Shown here: piece by piece, positions 44,223 to 51,363 of the stretch | Layout of the letters: every line of letters begins with the position of its first letter | Position numbering within the stretch: the stretch's first letter is position 1 | The notes under the pieces: generated by a model | Databases searched by the model: none | The model's input: only the letters and a program-made list of their open reading frames with translations | Told to the model about the DNA's origin: nothing | Made by a program: the position numbers and the translations under genes | DNA from: Alphaproteobacteria bacterium | Lineage (GTDB): Bacteria > Pseudomonadota > Alphaproteobacteria > Paracaedibacterales > CAITNM01 | Assembly: GCA_947487955.1 (NCBI GenBank) | Contig: CANKYV010000009.1 | Coordinates: 1 to 51,363 of the forward strand | DNA length: 51,363 nucleotides | Direction of reading: 5' to 3'

Positions 44223-45590
44223 TTATTCAGTTTGATTTTGCCCAGTAATATTTTTGAGTTCTTCAAATGATTCAGCTTGGCTTGTAAATTCAGAGGGTTT
44301 TTGCTTTAAAAATGCTTCTAACTTTTCATTCATATGAATTGATTTATCGACAATAGGATCTGTGCCTACTCGATAAGCACCCAAGCGAATAAGATCAACC
44401 ATATCATGATATGTGCTTAAATTTTTTCTAGCTTCTATAACGGCTTGTTGTTCCAATTCGCTATGGCACATTGGTACAGTACGTGAAATGCTTTGCAAAA
44501 CATTGATTGCGGGATAATGTCCGCGCGTTGCCAAACTTCTATCTAGCACAATGTGCCCATCTAGAATACCTCTTACAGCATCGGAGATTGGTTCATTGTG
44601 ATCATCACCATCAACTAAGACAGTAAAAAATCCTGTAATATATCCAGTTTTACCTTCACTATTTTCAATTCCAGGACCTGCTCTCTCTAGCAATTTTGGC
44701 AATTCTGCAAAAACACTTGGAGTATAACCCTTTGTTGTAGGAGGCTCATGGGCTGCTAGCCCAATTTCTCGTTGAGACATGGCAAATCTGGTAACACTAT
44801 CCATAACACAGATAACGCTGAGACCTAGATCTCGATAATATTCAGCAAGACGTAAGGTTAAATGAGCTGCCTCTCGGCGCATTAGCGCTGTTTCATCAGA
44901 TGTTGCGACAATTAAAATTGTACGCTTTAGCCCTTCTTCACCTAGAGTATCTTCTATGAATTCACGTACTTCACGTCCACGCTCGCCGATTAATCCAACA
45001 ATACAGATATCACAGTTAGCAAATTTCACAATCATTGAAAGTAAAATCGATTTACCAACACCGGAGCCCGCAAAAATGCCTAATCTCTGTCCTTTGCAGC
45101 ACGTTAAAAAAGTATCTATAACTCGTACACCAAGCTCAATTGGTTCTTTTACTTTTGCTCGGTTATGAGCAGGTATTGGTGTGCTATGCAAACTATAAGC
45201 AACAGCTCCAAGAGAAAGTTTGCCTTTTCCATCAATGGATTCCGCTAAACCATTGATAACTCTGCCTTGCCACTGCGAACTTGGGTAAATTGTTGTGCCA
45301 TGTTCGAGAAAAGTTACCTTACACTTAGGGTGTAGCCCTTTTAAATGTTGAAATGTCATAACTTGGGCAAGATCTTGATTAAAGCTGATCACTTCTCCAA
45401 GTACAGGTGAGTGATTCTTCGGGTGTAGCCAACAGCGCGTGCCAATGTGAATTTTTTGGGAATTCACGCGTACAATAGCGCTCATGCCTTCTAAACGCTC
45501 AACAAATCCATGTAATTGAAAGTCTTCAATATCTTGAATTTGTCCAAGAATTTCATCCACTTGTTCTGCAATTGAATTACGCAATGACAA
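44223..45590 (-). CDS. fliI: Flagellar export ATPase FliI (FliI/YscN family)
   Basis: A 455-residue rotary-type ATPase of the flagellar/type III export family. Walker A is GIFAGSGVGKS, and the nearby GLIGERGREVREF is typical of the FliI/YscN line. Walker B lies in LSVICVMDSVTRFAMSQREI. The C-terminal part contains HYPAINVLQSISR and LIRLGAYRVGTDP. FliI is more likely than a virulence ATPase from the overall pattern. It is isolated: no flagellar, chaperone or needle gene lies near it, so the rest of the export apparatus must lie outside the window, if it exists. Confidence 0.88.
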   Translation of the reverse strand: MSLRNSIAEQVDEILGQIQDIEDFQLHGFVERLEGMSAIVRVNSQKIHIGTRCWLHPKNHSPVLGEVISFNQDLAQVMTFQHLKGLHPKCKVTFLEHGTTIYPSSQWQGRVINGLAESIDGKGKLSLGAVAYSLHSTPIPAHNRAKVKEPIELGVRVIDTFLTCCKGQRLGIFAGSGVGKSILLSMIVKFANCDICIVGLIGERGREVREFIEDTLGEEGLKRTILIVATSDETALMRREAAHLTLRLAEYYRDLGLSVICVMDSVTRFAMSQREIGLAAHEPPTTKGYTPSVFAELPKLLERAGPGIENSEGKTGYITGFFTVLVDGDDHNEPISDAVRGILDGHIVLDRSLATRGHYPAINVLQSISRTVPMCHSELEQQAVIEARKNLSTYHDMVDLIRLGAYRVGTDPIVDKSIHMNEKLEAFLKQKPSEFTSQAESFEELKNITGQNQTE

Positions 45591-45745
45591 TTAATTTTAA
45601 TAGTTACAGATATAGTGTTTCGTAAATTAAGAGGGGAAGGCAAGATTTTTATTTAAAAATTTATAAAAATATCTCTGTGTAAAATTTTATGAAATTGAAA
45701 TATTTGTTATTAAAATAATATTTTTACTTTCTATCTTGACATGAT

Positions 45746-45773
45746 TTGACAGCTGATCTTTTATTTTTAAAAT
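45746..45773 (+). promoter_or_regulatory. Sigma-70-type promoter of the methyltransferase-like gene
   Basis: TTGACA (45746-45751) lies 16 bases before TAAAAT (45768-45773). A second TTGACA starts at 45736, ten bases earlier. The gap 45591-45858 is AT-rich and shows nothing else I can support. Confidence 0.5.
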
Positions 45774-45858
45774 AAGATGTGATTAAATGCAGTACCATAA
45801 AGCAATAATACACAGAAGTGATGTACTTGCTAAGCCATGTTAAAGAAAGTCAAAATCA

Positions 45859-46974
45859 ATGATACGCACTTCTGGTGGGAATGACGTTTTTGTAGGAGAT
45901 GCAAAAGTTATTAAGTTAGAAAAAATGGAGGCTGAACGTTCTGAAGCTGAAGTTGTATCAGGAAAATTTGAGAAAATTATTTTTTTATTTCTCTTAATAT
46001 TTGTGTGGAATTCTCTTCAGGGCTCAATACCTGAAATTGAAGACGTAACCTTAGTGGTTGGCAGCATACGTATGCGAGGAGAAGTTCCAAATCCCGTTTA
46101 TGACTTGGTTGGGCAAGAGTATGCTGATTTTTCTCATACTAAAAGTTTTGCTGATAGCAAAGTGATTAGTGTTGATATGAGGCGATGCATTATTGATTTA
46201 CCTCATATACAAGGTAATTGGCTAAGTCCAGATTTCCCATATAACTCTCAAGAACGGGTAGTGCGAATACTTTTTGAATGGTTTCCATCTCATTATCGTA
46301 GTAGGGTTCCTCCTAGTCTTCCTTCTTGCCGTGAATATCAGCGCCTATTATTACCAGCACTGAACAAAGCATATAAGGTATTAGTTCCTGGTGGTAAACT
46401 TATCATTGATCACATACCTTACTCTGTCCGTTTGCCTAGCAATTACGCTGATGCCATAGAGATTCTTAAGAAATGCGGTGTTTCTGAAAAAATATTAAAA
46501 AAACATGTGTTAAGAAATCTTACAGAAGAATCTAAACAGCAACCTGGAATTGTTTCAGCTTTATGGCAACGGTATGATCCGTTCACTATCAGTATGAGTC
46601 AATGTGAAAATGAAGATATTTTAAAATTTCTTAAGGGTGAAATTATTCCTTCTTTAGACAAACAAACAGATCTTGTTGCTGTTCAAAGATCTCTAAAAAG
46701 ATTAGTCGAGATCTATAAAAAAACTAGACCAGAAATTATTAAAAGAAATCTAATTAGGGATCTAGAAGCGGAAAAAACTGGGGAAAATCCTTCAGGACAA
46801 TTAAAAATATTTAGGTGGGTATATGGTATGAAATCACGTAATGATTTAATGCTTAATGCGCTGCGCACAATAGGATTTCAAGTGGATATGGACATTATTC
46901 AATGCTTCAAAAAAAACCCATACAATGAACGACATCATGCATGGATTATAAAAGCGCGTAAACCGATGAGTTAA
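45859..46974 (+). CDS. Membrane-anchored protein with a divergent methyltransferase-like domain
   Basis: A 371-residue protein I do not recognise with confidence. It has an N-terminal membrane segment near residues 39-55 (KIIFLFLLIFVWNSLQG). The large domain shows features seen late in class I SAM methyltransferases: LNKAYKVLVPGGKLIIDHIP (residues ~168-187), then LNALRTIGFQVDM and HHAWIIKARKP near the C-terminus. The glycine-rich SAM loop (motif I) is not evident. So either the domain is divergent or it has lost methyl transfer. The ribosome site is weak; ATG 45859 is the best start. It stands alone, between fliI and lpxB. Confidence 0.5.
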   Translation: MIRTSGGNDVFVGDAKVIKLEKMEAERSEAEVVSGKFEKIIFLFLLIFVWNSLQGSIPEIEDVTLVVGSIRMRGEVPNPVYDLVGQEYADFSHTKSFADSKVISVDMRRCIIDLPHIQGNWLSPDFPYNSQERVVRILFEWFPSHYRSRVPPSLPSCREYQRLLLPALNKAYKVLVPGGKLIIDHIPYSVRLPSNYADAIEILKKCGVSEKILKKHVLRNLTEESKQQPGIVSALWQRYDPFTISMSQCENEDILKFLKGEIIPSLDKQTDLVAVQRSLKRLVEIYKKTRPEIIKRNLIRDLEAEKTGENPSGQLKIFRWVYGMKSRNDLMLNALRTIGFQVDMDIIQCFKKNPYNERHHAWIIKARKPMS

Positions 46975-47014
46975 TTACGAAAATAAATTGTATAAAATAT
47001 AAGTGATTTTTAAT

Positions 47015-48151
47015 CTAAAGAAATCTACTCACTACTGATGCTGCTATATCGCTGGATTGCATATTAGGAACTTTTAGCATGTTAATGGCTTCTGTGTATT
47101 TTTGGCGCATTTGCTTTTGAGATTGGCTATTTATCAAAATATCATCTAGCTTTTTGCTTAAGAACTCTGCATTACATTGATTTTGTAGGCATTCAGGTAC
47201 CACCATTTCTTTGTTCAAAATATTAACTAGGCTTGCGTACTTAGTCGATACTAAAAGCTTAGCTACCCAATAAGTGAGCGTTGATAATTTATATGCAATC
47301 ACCTGTGGAACGCCTACATATGCCAGTTCTAAGCTAACAGTGCCACTGGCAGCAAGAGCAATGCTACTTTGCATAAATGCTTGCCATTTTTTTTCAACCG
47401 TTGTAACAATTTTGACTGGAATTTTGGCATTTTTTATTATCGGATCAATGAGTGGAATTAAGTGTGGTAGTGTTGGCAAAACTACTTCAATACGTCTATT
47501 TAAAGATAGTTTGGCGACTGCTTCTAAAAATATTTGCAACAAATTTTGAATTTCACTTTTTCGACTTCCTGGTAATAGACAAACCAAAGTAGCCTCACGA
47601 CCTATGCCTAAAGATTCCCGAAACCCTGTATCATCAGGTAATATTACTTCAGTGATAGGATGCCCTACAAACGTTGTAGATAATCCGTGGCACGTAAAGT
47701 ATGGGGGCTCAAAAGGCAGTAAACATAATAGATGATTTACTGCTATGTTTTTAGCTAGCTTTTTAGCGCGGCCAGGCCGCAAAGCCCAAACAGATGGAGC
47801 TACATAATGTATCACTGGAATATTGATTTTTTTAGCATATCTAGCAATTCTCAAGGTAAAGCCTGGGGCATCAATGGTTACTAAAACGCTTGGCTTAAAG
47901 GCTTTAATAGCTTCTTTTGTTTGTTTTATGCGTTTGAGAATTTTGAATAAATGTGGAATAAGTTCAAAAAGGCCGTAAAGTGATAAATCTGACATTGGAA
48001 AGAGGCTCTTAAGGCCATGGATAGACATTTGTTGTCCGCCAATTCCTGCTATTTCTATATCAGGGTGTTGTTTCTTTAGTGATCGCAGCAATTGTCCTCC
48101 GAGAAAATCTCCTGATGCTTCTCCAGCAATGATAAAAACACGCTTAGTCAT
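47015..48151 (-). CDS. lpxB: Lipid-A-disaccharide synthase LpxB
   Basis: LpxB condenses UDP-2,3-diacylglucosamine with lipid X to form the lipid A disaccharide core at the inner-membrane surface. The 378-residue protein shows the family motifs: IIAGEASGDFLGGQLL, AGIGGQQM, VLVTIDAPGFTLRIA, HYVAPSVWALRPGRAK, LLPGSRKSEI and GTVSLELAYVGVPQV. The 3' part is full length. It starts two bases after the tolA stop, so it is co-transcribed with the tol genes. The other lpx genes are not in the window. Confidence 0.95.
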   Translation of the reverse strand: MTKRVFIIAGEASGDFLGGQLLRSLKKQHPDIEIAGIGGQQMSIHGLKSLFPMSDLSLYGLFELIPHLFKILKRIKQTKEAIKAFKPSVLVTIDAPGFTLRIARYAKKINIPVIHYVAPSVWALRPGRAKKLAKNIAVNHLLCLLPFEPPYFTCHGLSTTFVGHPITEVILPDDTGFRESLGIGREATLVCLLPGSRKSEIQNLLQIFLEAVAKLSLNRRIEVVLPTLPHLIPLIDPIIKNAKIPVKIVTTVEKKWQAFMQSSIALAASGTVSLELAYVGVPQVIAYKLSTLTYWVAKLLVSTKYASLVNILNKEMVVPECLQNQCNAEFLSKKLDDILINSQSQKQMRQKYTEAINMLKVPNMQSSDIAASVVSRFL

Positions 48152-48153
48152 TT

Positions 48154-49074
48154 CTAGAACATATCTTTGGGATTAAAGCTCATAGTCATATTTTTCCATT
48201 TGTCATGTTTGCCTTTTGGTAGTGGCAATGGGTTACATTTTGGGTCAAGCACTGCGCGCTGCGCACTTTCTGCTGCAACATTATAATATGGATCATTTGT
48301 CATACGGCGTTTATCAACAATATCTGCTTTTATAACTGTGCCATCCGCATTTAGCTCCATATCAATATCTACGACTAAATCTTTTGCTCCCTTGGCGCCT
48401 GCAGGCACAGACCAACACGGACGAATCTTAGCGCGTACCGCATCTATTTCTGAAGCAGTTACTACAGGGGCAAGTTCGTCAACGTCGGCGCCATCAGCAC
48501 CGATTAGATCATCAATTGCATCTGTATCATCTTTTGTTACGTCACTTAAAATATCATCGACACTTTTCTTCTTTGTTTTAGGCTTTGTATCTTTTGCATC
48601 GTCTTTAGTGCCTTTTGGTTTAGGCTTCGTTAAATCAATCTCAGCTTTTTTAGGTGTTTTCTTTTCTTTCTTTTTAACTTCTTCCTTCTTTTTTTCTTCT
48701 TTTTTTGGTTTATTTTTATCTTTTTTGAGCGGCACAGTTTCTTCTTTTGGCTTCTCTTTATCTTTCTTTTGTTCTTGCTCTTTAGGTTTTTCTTCTTCTT
48801 TAGGTTTTTCAGGTTCCTTTGGTTTCTCTGGCTCAGGTATAGGCTGTTTTTTTATTTCTTCTTCTTTTTTCAGCTCTTCTTCTTTTGCTGTCTCGGTAGG
48901 GGCAGGAGCAATTGCTCGCTTAGGTGCTGCTGATTTGTCGCTAATGGCAACAAAATCAATAATCATAGCTGGAGACTTGTCTGTTTTTTGAAAAAATGAA
49001 AAATGTAAGTCAGAATATACTAACAACAAAATAGTAGCGTGTAATATCAGTGAATAAAGAATTGCTTTACGCAT
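48154..49074 (-). CDS. tolA: TolA envelope protein
   Basis: TolA links the TolQR motor to Pal across the periplasm. The 306-residue protein has an N-terminal membrane helix (ILYSLILHATILLLVY). A long Lys/Glu/Pro-rich rod follows from ~60 to 170, then a C-terminal TonB-like domain (AKIRPCWSVPAGAKGAKD and YYNVAAESAQRAVLDPKCNP). The rod ends with KKKSVDDILSDV. The gene follows tolR and precedes lpxB in one minus-strand unit. The rod gives strong purine/pyrimidine strand bias, which also creates spurious frames on the other strand. Confidence 0.93.
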   Translation of the reverse strand: MRKAILYSLILHATILLLVYSDLHFSFFQKTDKSPAMIIDFVAISDKSAAPKRAIAPAPTETAKEEELKKEEEIKKQPIPEPEKPKEPEKPKEEEKPKEQEQKKDKEKPKEETVPLKKDKNKPKKEEKKKEEVKKKEKKTPKKAEIDLTKPKPKGTKDDAKDTKPKTKKKSVDDILSDVTKDDTDAIDDLIGADGADVDELAPVVTASEIDAVRAKIRPCWSVPAGAKGAKDLVVDIDMELNADGTVIKADIVDKRRMTNDPYYNVAAESAQRAVLDPKCNPLPLPKGKHDKWKNMTMSFNPKDMF

Positions 49075-49077
49075 AGC

Positions 49078-49521
49078 TTACCGTACAGATGAAGGTAACT
49101 CAGCAATCAGCGAAACTTTTTGAAAACCTGCTGCAGCAATAGCTCCCATAACTTCCATCACTTTACCATAAGCAATTTTACTATCTCCTCTTACGTAGAT
49201 TTTTGCTTCAGCATTATTATTTGTAATGGCTTTTAGCCTATCAACCATGGCAGATATTGGGACAAGTGCTTCTTGGATGTAGGTTTCTCCCTTAGCATTA
49301 ACACTAACTACAAGCGGTTCAATGCTGTCATTCATTTGTGCAGCTTGTGTTTTTGGTAAATCTACAGGTACTCCTACCGTTAACATTGGAGCTGTTACCA
49401 TAAAAATAATCAATAAAACCAACATGACATCCACTAACGGCGTAATGTTGATATTAGAGTTGAACCCAGTATTTCGCCTACGAGGTGAACGCTTACTCAA
49501 TGAATGTAGTTGTCCGGCCAT
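49078..49521 (-). CDS. tolR: TolR (ExbD/TolR family)
   Basis: TolR works with TolQ as a proton-driven motor in the inner membrane. The 147-residue protein has one membrane helix, with the proton-carrying aspartate in NITPLVDVMLVLLIIFM. The C-terminal periplasmic domain includes VDLPKTQAAQ and IYVRGDSKIAYGKVMEVM. I chose the ATG at 49521, which shares its A with the tolQ stop (TGATG). tolA follows. Confidence 0.95.
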   Translation of the reverse strand: MAGQLHSLSKRSPRRRNTGFNSNINITPLVDVMLVLLIIFMVTAPMLTVGVPVDLPKTQAAQMNDSIEPLVVSVNAKGETYIQEALVPISAMVDRLKAITNNNAEAKIYVRGDSKIAYGKVMEVMGAIAAAGFQKVSLIAELPSSVR

Positions 49522-50309
49522 CAATCATGCTCTTCCAATTGACGTGAAATAATTGAACTAAACTCACTTACAAATGCATCTAAACGATTACCATAACGAT
49601 TAAAATCACTAGATAATTTATTGTATGCGATTGCAGCGGGAATTGCTGCAATTAAGCCAATAGCTGTTGCAAATAAGGCTTCTGCAATACCTGGGGCGAC
49701 TACAGCAAGGTTAGTATTTTGCATTGCTGCAATGTTTTCAAAGCTATTCATGATACCTAAAACTGTACCAAATAGACCCACTATCACTGCATTGGCTCCA
49801 AGTGATGCCAAAAACCCCATATGTCGTTCTAATTGATCCATTTCACGACCGACAGTTACCTGCATTACTCTTTCAATGCGCTGTTCAAGTGTTCCACGTA
49901 GATTGGCAGCTTTTGTATATCCTTTTGACATTGATCTGCGCCATTCACGCATAGCTGCGCAAAAAACTGCAGACATCGGGTCTGTGTAGCGATTTTGTAA
50001 ACGATTGAACAATTCATCTAGAGGGCCGCCTGACCAAAACGCTTCTTCAAATTGATCAGCTAAATTGTTTAAACGATGCATCCTAATGACTTTGTGAAAG
50101 ATAATAGTCCATGACCAAACCGATGCCACCATAAGCCCAACCATGACCAACTTTATGACAATATCGGCCCCCCAGAACATATCCCACATTGAAAGATGTT
50201 TTGCTATATGTGGCCCGGCTTGTGCCATTGTTTGCATTACTACATCATTTGCGGATGGAATACTTGGTAGTGCCGCTGATGCTGCAGCTGTTGCAGATTG
50301 CGCGTCCAT
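49521..50309 (-). CDS. tolQ: TolQ (MotA/TolQ/ExbB proton channel family)
   Basis: TolQ is the multi-helix inner-membrane subunit of the Tol motor. The 262-residue protein contains an N-terminal membrane helix (IVIKLVMVGLMVASVWSW). The family core includes GREMDQLERHMGFLASLGA and VGLFGTVLGIMNSFENIA, followed by GIAEALFATAIGLIAAIPA. It has GAGGG four bases before its ATG. tolR follows, with a shared TGATG. An ybgC-like thioesterase gene, common in this operon, is not next to it. Confidence 0.96.
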   Translation of the reverse strand: MDAQSATAAASAALPSIPSANDVVMQTMAQAGPHIAKHLSMWDMFWGADIVIKLVMVGLMVASVWSWTIIFHKVIRMHRLNNLADQFEEAFWSGGPLDELFNRLQNRYTDPMSAVFCAAMREWRRSMSKGYTKAANLRGTLEQRIERVMQVTVGREMDQLERHMGFLASLGANAVIVGLFGTVLGIMNSFENIAAMQNTNLAVVAPGIAEALFATAIGLIAAIPAAIAYNKLSSDFNRYGNRLDAFVSEFSSIISRQLEEHD

Positions 50310-50322
50310 AAAACCCTCTTAA

Positions 50323-50820
50323 TTAGCGTGCAGAGTTATCTGGAATAACGCGAGAACGAGCGCCTTGCCCATTTACACCTTTATTATTCAAAACAACAAT
50401 AACTCGTTGGCCAACTGACATTCTAGGTTCTGCGCCTTGAGCAATAGTGGATACTTCCCCGTTATCAAGCTGAACAGTATATTCGATGCCTTCTTGTGAA
50501 GTTAGTGCTTGCTCAGCAAAATGTCCGCCGACACCACCTAGTAGTCCACCAGCAAGGGTTGTGAATGGGCCGTGATTACTGACAACGTTACCAATAACCG
50601 CGCCAGACGCAGCTCCTACTGCAGCGCCTACACCTGGTTGATTTGGTTGTGATGCATTGATGTTAATCACTCTCAGGGCAACAATTGATCCGCGAAGGCT
50701 TGCGCTATTAGCACCTACATCAGCCATAGAGTAATCGCTACCACCTAATTTTGGTGCACAATTGGTTAGAAACAAGGGCAACGTAGCCATAGCTATTAAA
50801 AGAATTTTTTTCGTTTTCAT
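50323..50820 (-). CDS. SlyB-like outer-membrane lipoprotein with glycine zipper
   Basis: A 165-residue lipoprotein of the SlyB/PcP type. The lipobox is LFLTNCAP. The centre is a glycine-zipper segment (GVGAAVGAASGAVIGNVVSN, then LAGGLLGGVGGH). The C-terminal beta part is YTVQLDNGEVSTIAQG and SVGQRVIVVL, typical of the family. It probably sits in the outer membrane. It lies 13 bases upstream of tolQ in the same direction, so it may be co-transcribed. Confidence 0.87.
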   Translation of the reverse strand: MKTKKILLIAMATLPLFLTNCAPKLGGSDYSMADVGANSASLRGSIVALRVININASQPNQPGVGAAVGAASGAVIGNVVSNHGPFTTLAGGLLGGVGGHFAEQALTSQEGIEYTVQLDNGEVSTIAQGAEPRMSVGQRVIVVLNNKGVNGQGARSRVIPDNSAR

Positions 50821-50953
50821 AAGTATTAAATAACTTGTGTTGATGCTAAATTATAAAACGTTTCTATGTTTTTTGCCAGACATCAGTATTAAGAATACGA
50901 ACAATAAATTAAATATTTTGATTTTCTCTAGAGTATTTTTTAGAAGCAGATTC

Positions 50954-51214
50954 TTAAAATCTAGCCTTTAACGTTACTTTTCTCGAAAGCAGTAGCCCTA
51001 CTATTGAAAATCCAAAAAGTAATAAACCTAAATGTAAAAAATTTCCGTTATAAAAATAACTTATGAGCTCAATACAGATGGCTGAGCCCGTTAACCGAGT
51101 AATGTTTACTACGGCAGCGGCACGAGATTTTGTTTCGGGAATAACATCCAGTGTAAGTGGATACAAAATATTAACCGGAAATACCATCGGTAGTGCAAAC
51201 ATACACATTAATAT
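50954..51214 (-). pseudogene. MFS transporter (Bcr/CflA-like) C-terminal remnant, cut by IS
   Basis: About 86 residues of a major-facilitator transporter's C-terminal end. It contains the conserved NILYPLTLDVIPETKSRA region and two hydrophobic segments (LELISYFYNGNFLH region and LGLLLFGFSIVGLLL). The frame runs directly into the IS at 51215, so the gene lost everything upstream. ATG 51208 or 51202 would code only a fragment and is unlikely to work. The resemblance is to drug-efflux MFS members, inferred from a short part. Confidence 0.75.
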
Positions 51215-51363
51215 ACGCAGTGTGCGAGTTTTTAAGAGAAGATTAGATCGAACTGCAAAGACTTTTTGATAAAGAAAGCAGCAGTGTGAGCAAGAATTTT
51301 ACGAGATAGTTTTGCAGTTAAATGCCACACGTCTTTCACCCGAATTTTTTGAACATTAAAGCG
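51215..51363 (-). mobile_element. 3' end of an insertion sequence (right copy)
   Basis: Bases 51215-51359 are the reverse complement of 1-145. Four extra bases follow at the window end. The transposase end lies on the minus strand, so both IS copies have their 3' ends facing the inside of the window. The element has cut the MFS gene next to it. Confidence 0.85.
51232..51363 (-). CDS. Transposase C-terminal fragment, cut by the window edge
   Basis: The minus-strand reading frame is the same as the one at 3-128 and ends in a TAA at 51232-51234. It shows the same KILAHT-type basic C-terminus and extends a few bases further upstream before the window ends. Family assignment (IS982-like) is tentative. 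Confidence 0.6.
   Translation of the reverse strand, partial: RFNVQKIRVKDVWHLTAKLSRKILAHTAAFFIKKSLQFDLIFS

Noticed and set aside
48338-48991. 217-codon plus-strand frame rich in Ser and Phe
   Set aside because: It is the antisense of the Lys/Glu/Pro-rich TolA rod.
1-51363. Composite transposon spanning the window
   Set aside because: The content is housekeeping genes, and both IS copies run off the ends; an assembly break or inversion is simpler.

Overview
The window looks like a chromosomal contig from an AT-rich alphaproteobacterium, most likely a host-associated member of the Holosporales/Paracaedibacter type. This placement is inference, with no phylogeny behind it. It rests on gene content (alphaproteobacterial-type SerC, gpmI–EnvC-like–S41 cluster, TolQRA, two D,D-carboxypeptidases, a LuxR-type regulator, several exported proteins of unknown function), on the many GTG/TTG starts, and on a Rickettsia-like palindromic element inside a coding sequence. 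About 50 protein genes and two tRNA genes are supported. There is no rRNA, CRISPR array or prophage. No stretch over 300 bases lacks a gene or RNA element.

Layout. Both ends carry the same IS end in inverted orientation (1-145 and 51215-51359). Each cuts a neighbour: an L,D-transpeptidase on the left and an MFS transporter on the right. Probably the assembly stopped at IS copies. 0.2-6 kb: ldt remnant, ubiA, rsmE, lspA, ileS. 6-8.4 kb: a SRPBCC/MarR pair, a NhaD-like antiporter, tRNA-Arg(CCU). 8.4-20 kb: an exported Sel1-repeat protein, ychF, acpP-fabF, a disordered exported protein, a D,D-carboxypeptidase, mutS, and two exported proteins sharing an unrecognised domain. 19.7-23.2 kb: gpmI, EnvC-like and S41 protease genes. 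23.3-26.6 kb: exported rhodanese, CYTH protein, flavoprotein, and an exported protein with a cysteine-protease-like residue pattern. 26.6-31.3 kb: cobalamin riboswitch, btuB, tonB-like gene, lptA, lptB, a membrane protein. 31.4-38.9 kb: gltX, arginase family, trxA, tRNA-Asn, rpsT, a LuxR regulator, a GNAT protein, topA. 38.8-46 kb, minus strand: serC, dacA, rlpA, suhB, efp, pal, fliI. 46-51 kb: an anchored methyltransferase-like protein, then lpxB, tolA, tolR, tolQ and a SlyB-like lipoprotein gene.

How the genes fit together. The dominant theme is the cell envelope: peptidoglycan trimming (L,D-transpeptidase remnant, two PBP5-like enzymes, RlpA, EnvC-like), Tol-Pal constriction, LPS transport and lipid A synthesis (LptA, LptB, LpxB), lipoprotein maturation (LspA) and B12 uptake. 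B12 uptake is a compact unit in which a riboswitch controls an outer-membrane receptor overlapping its own TonB-like gene.

Most notable observations: (1) an 81-bp palindrome inserted in frame in the lptA signal peptide, whose removal restores a textbook signal sequence; (2) an lptB gene whose expected ATG start has become ATA; (3) two exported proteins sharing an unrecognised domain; (4) an exported protein with a CE-clan-like His/Asp/Gln/Cys order; (5) a possible ribosome-site-sequestering helix after the B12 riboswitch.
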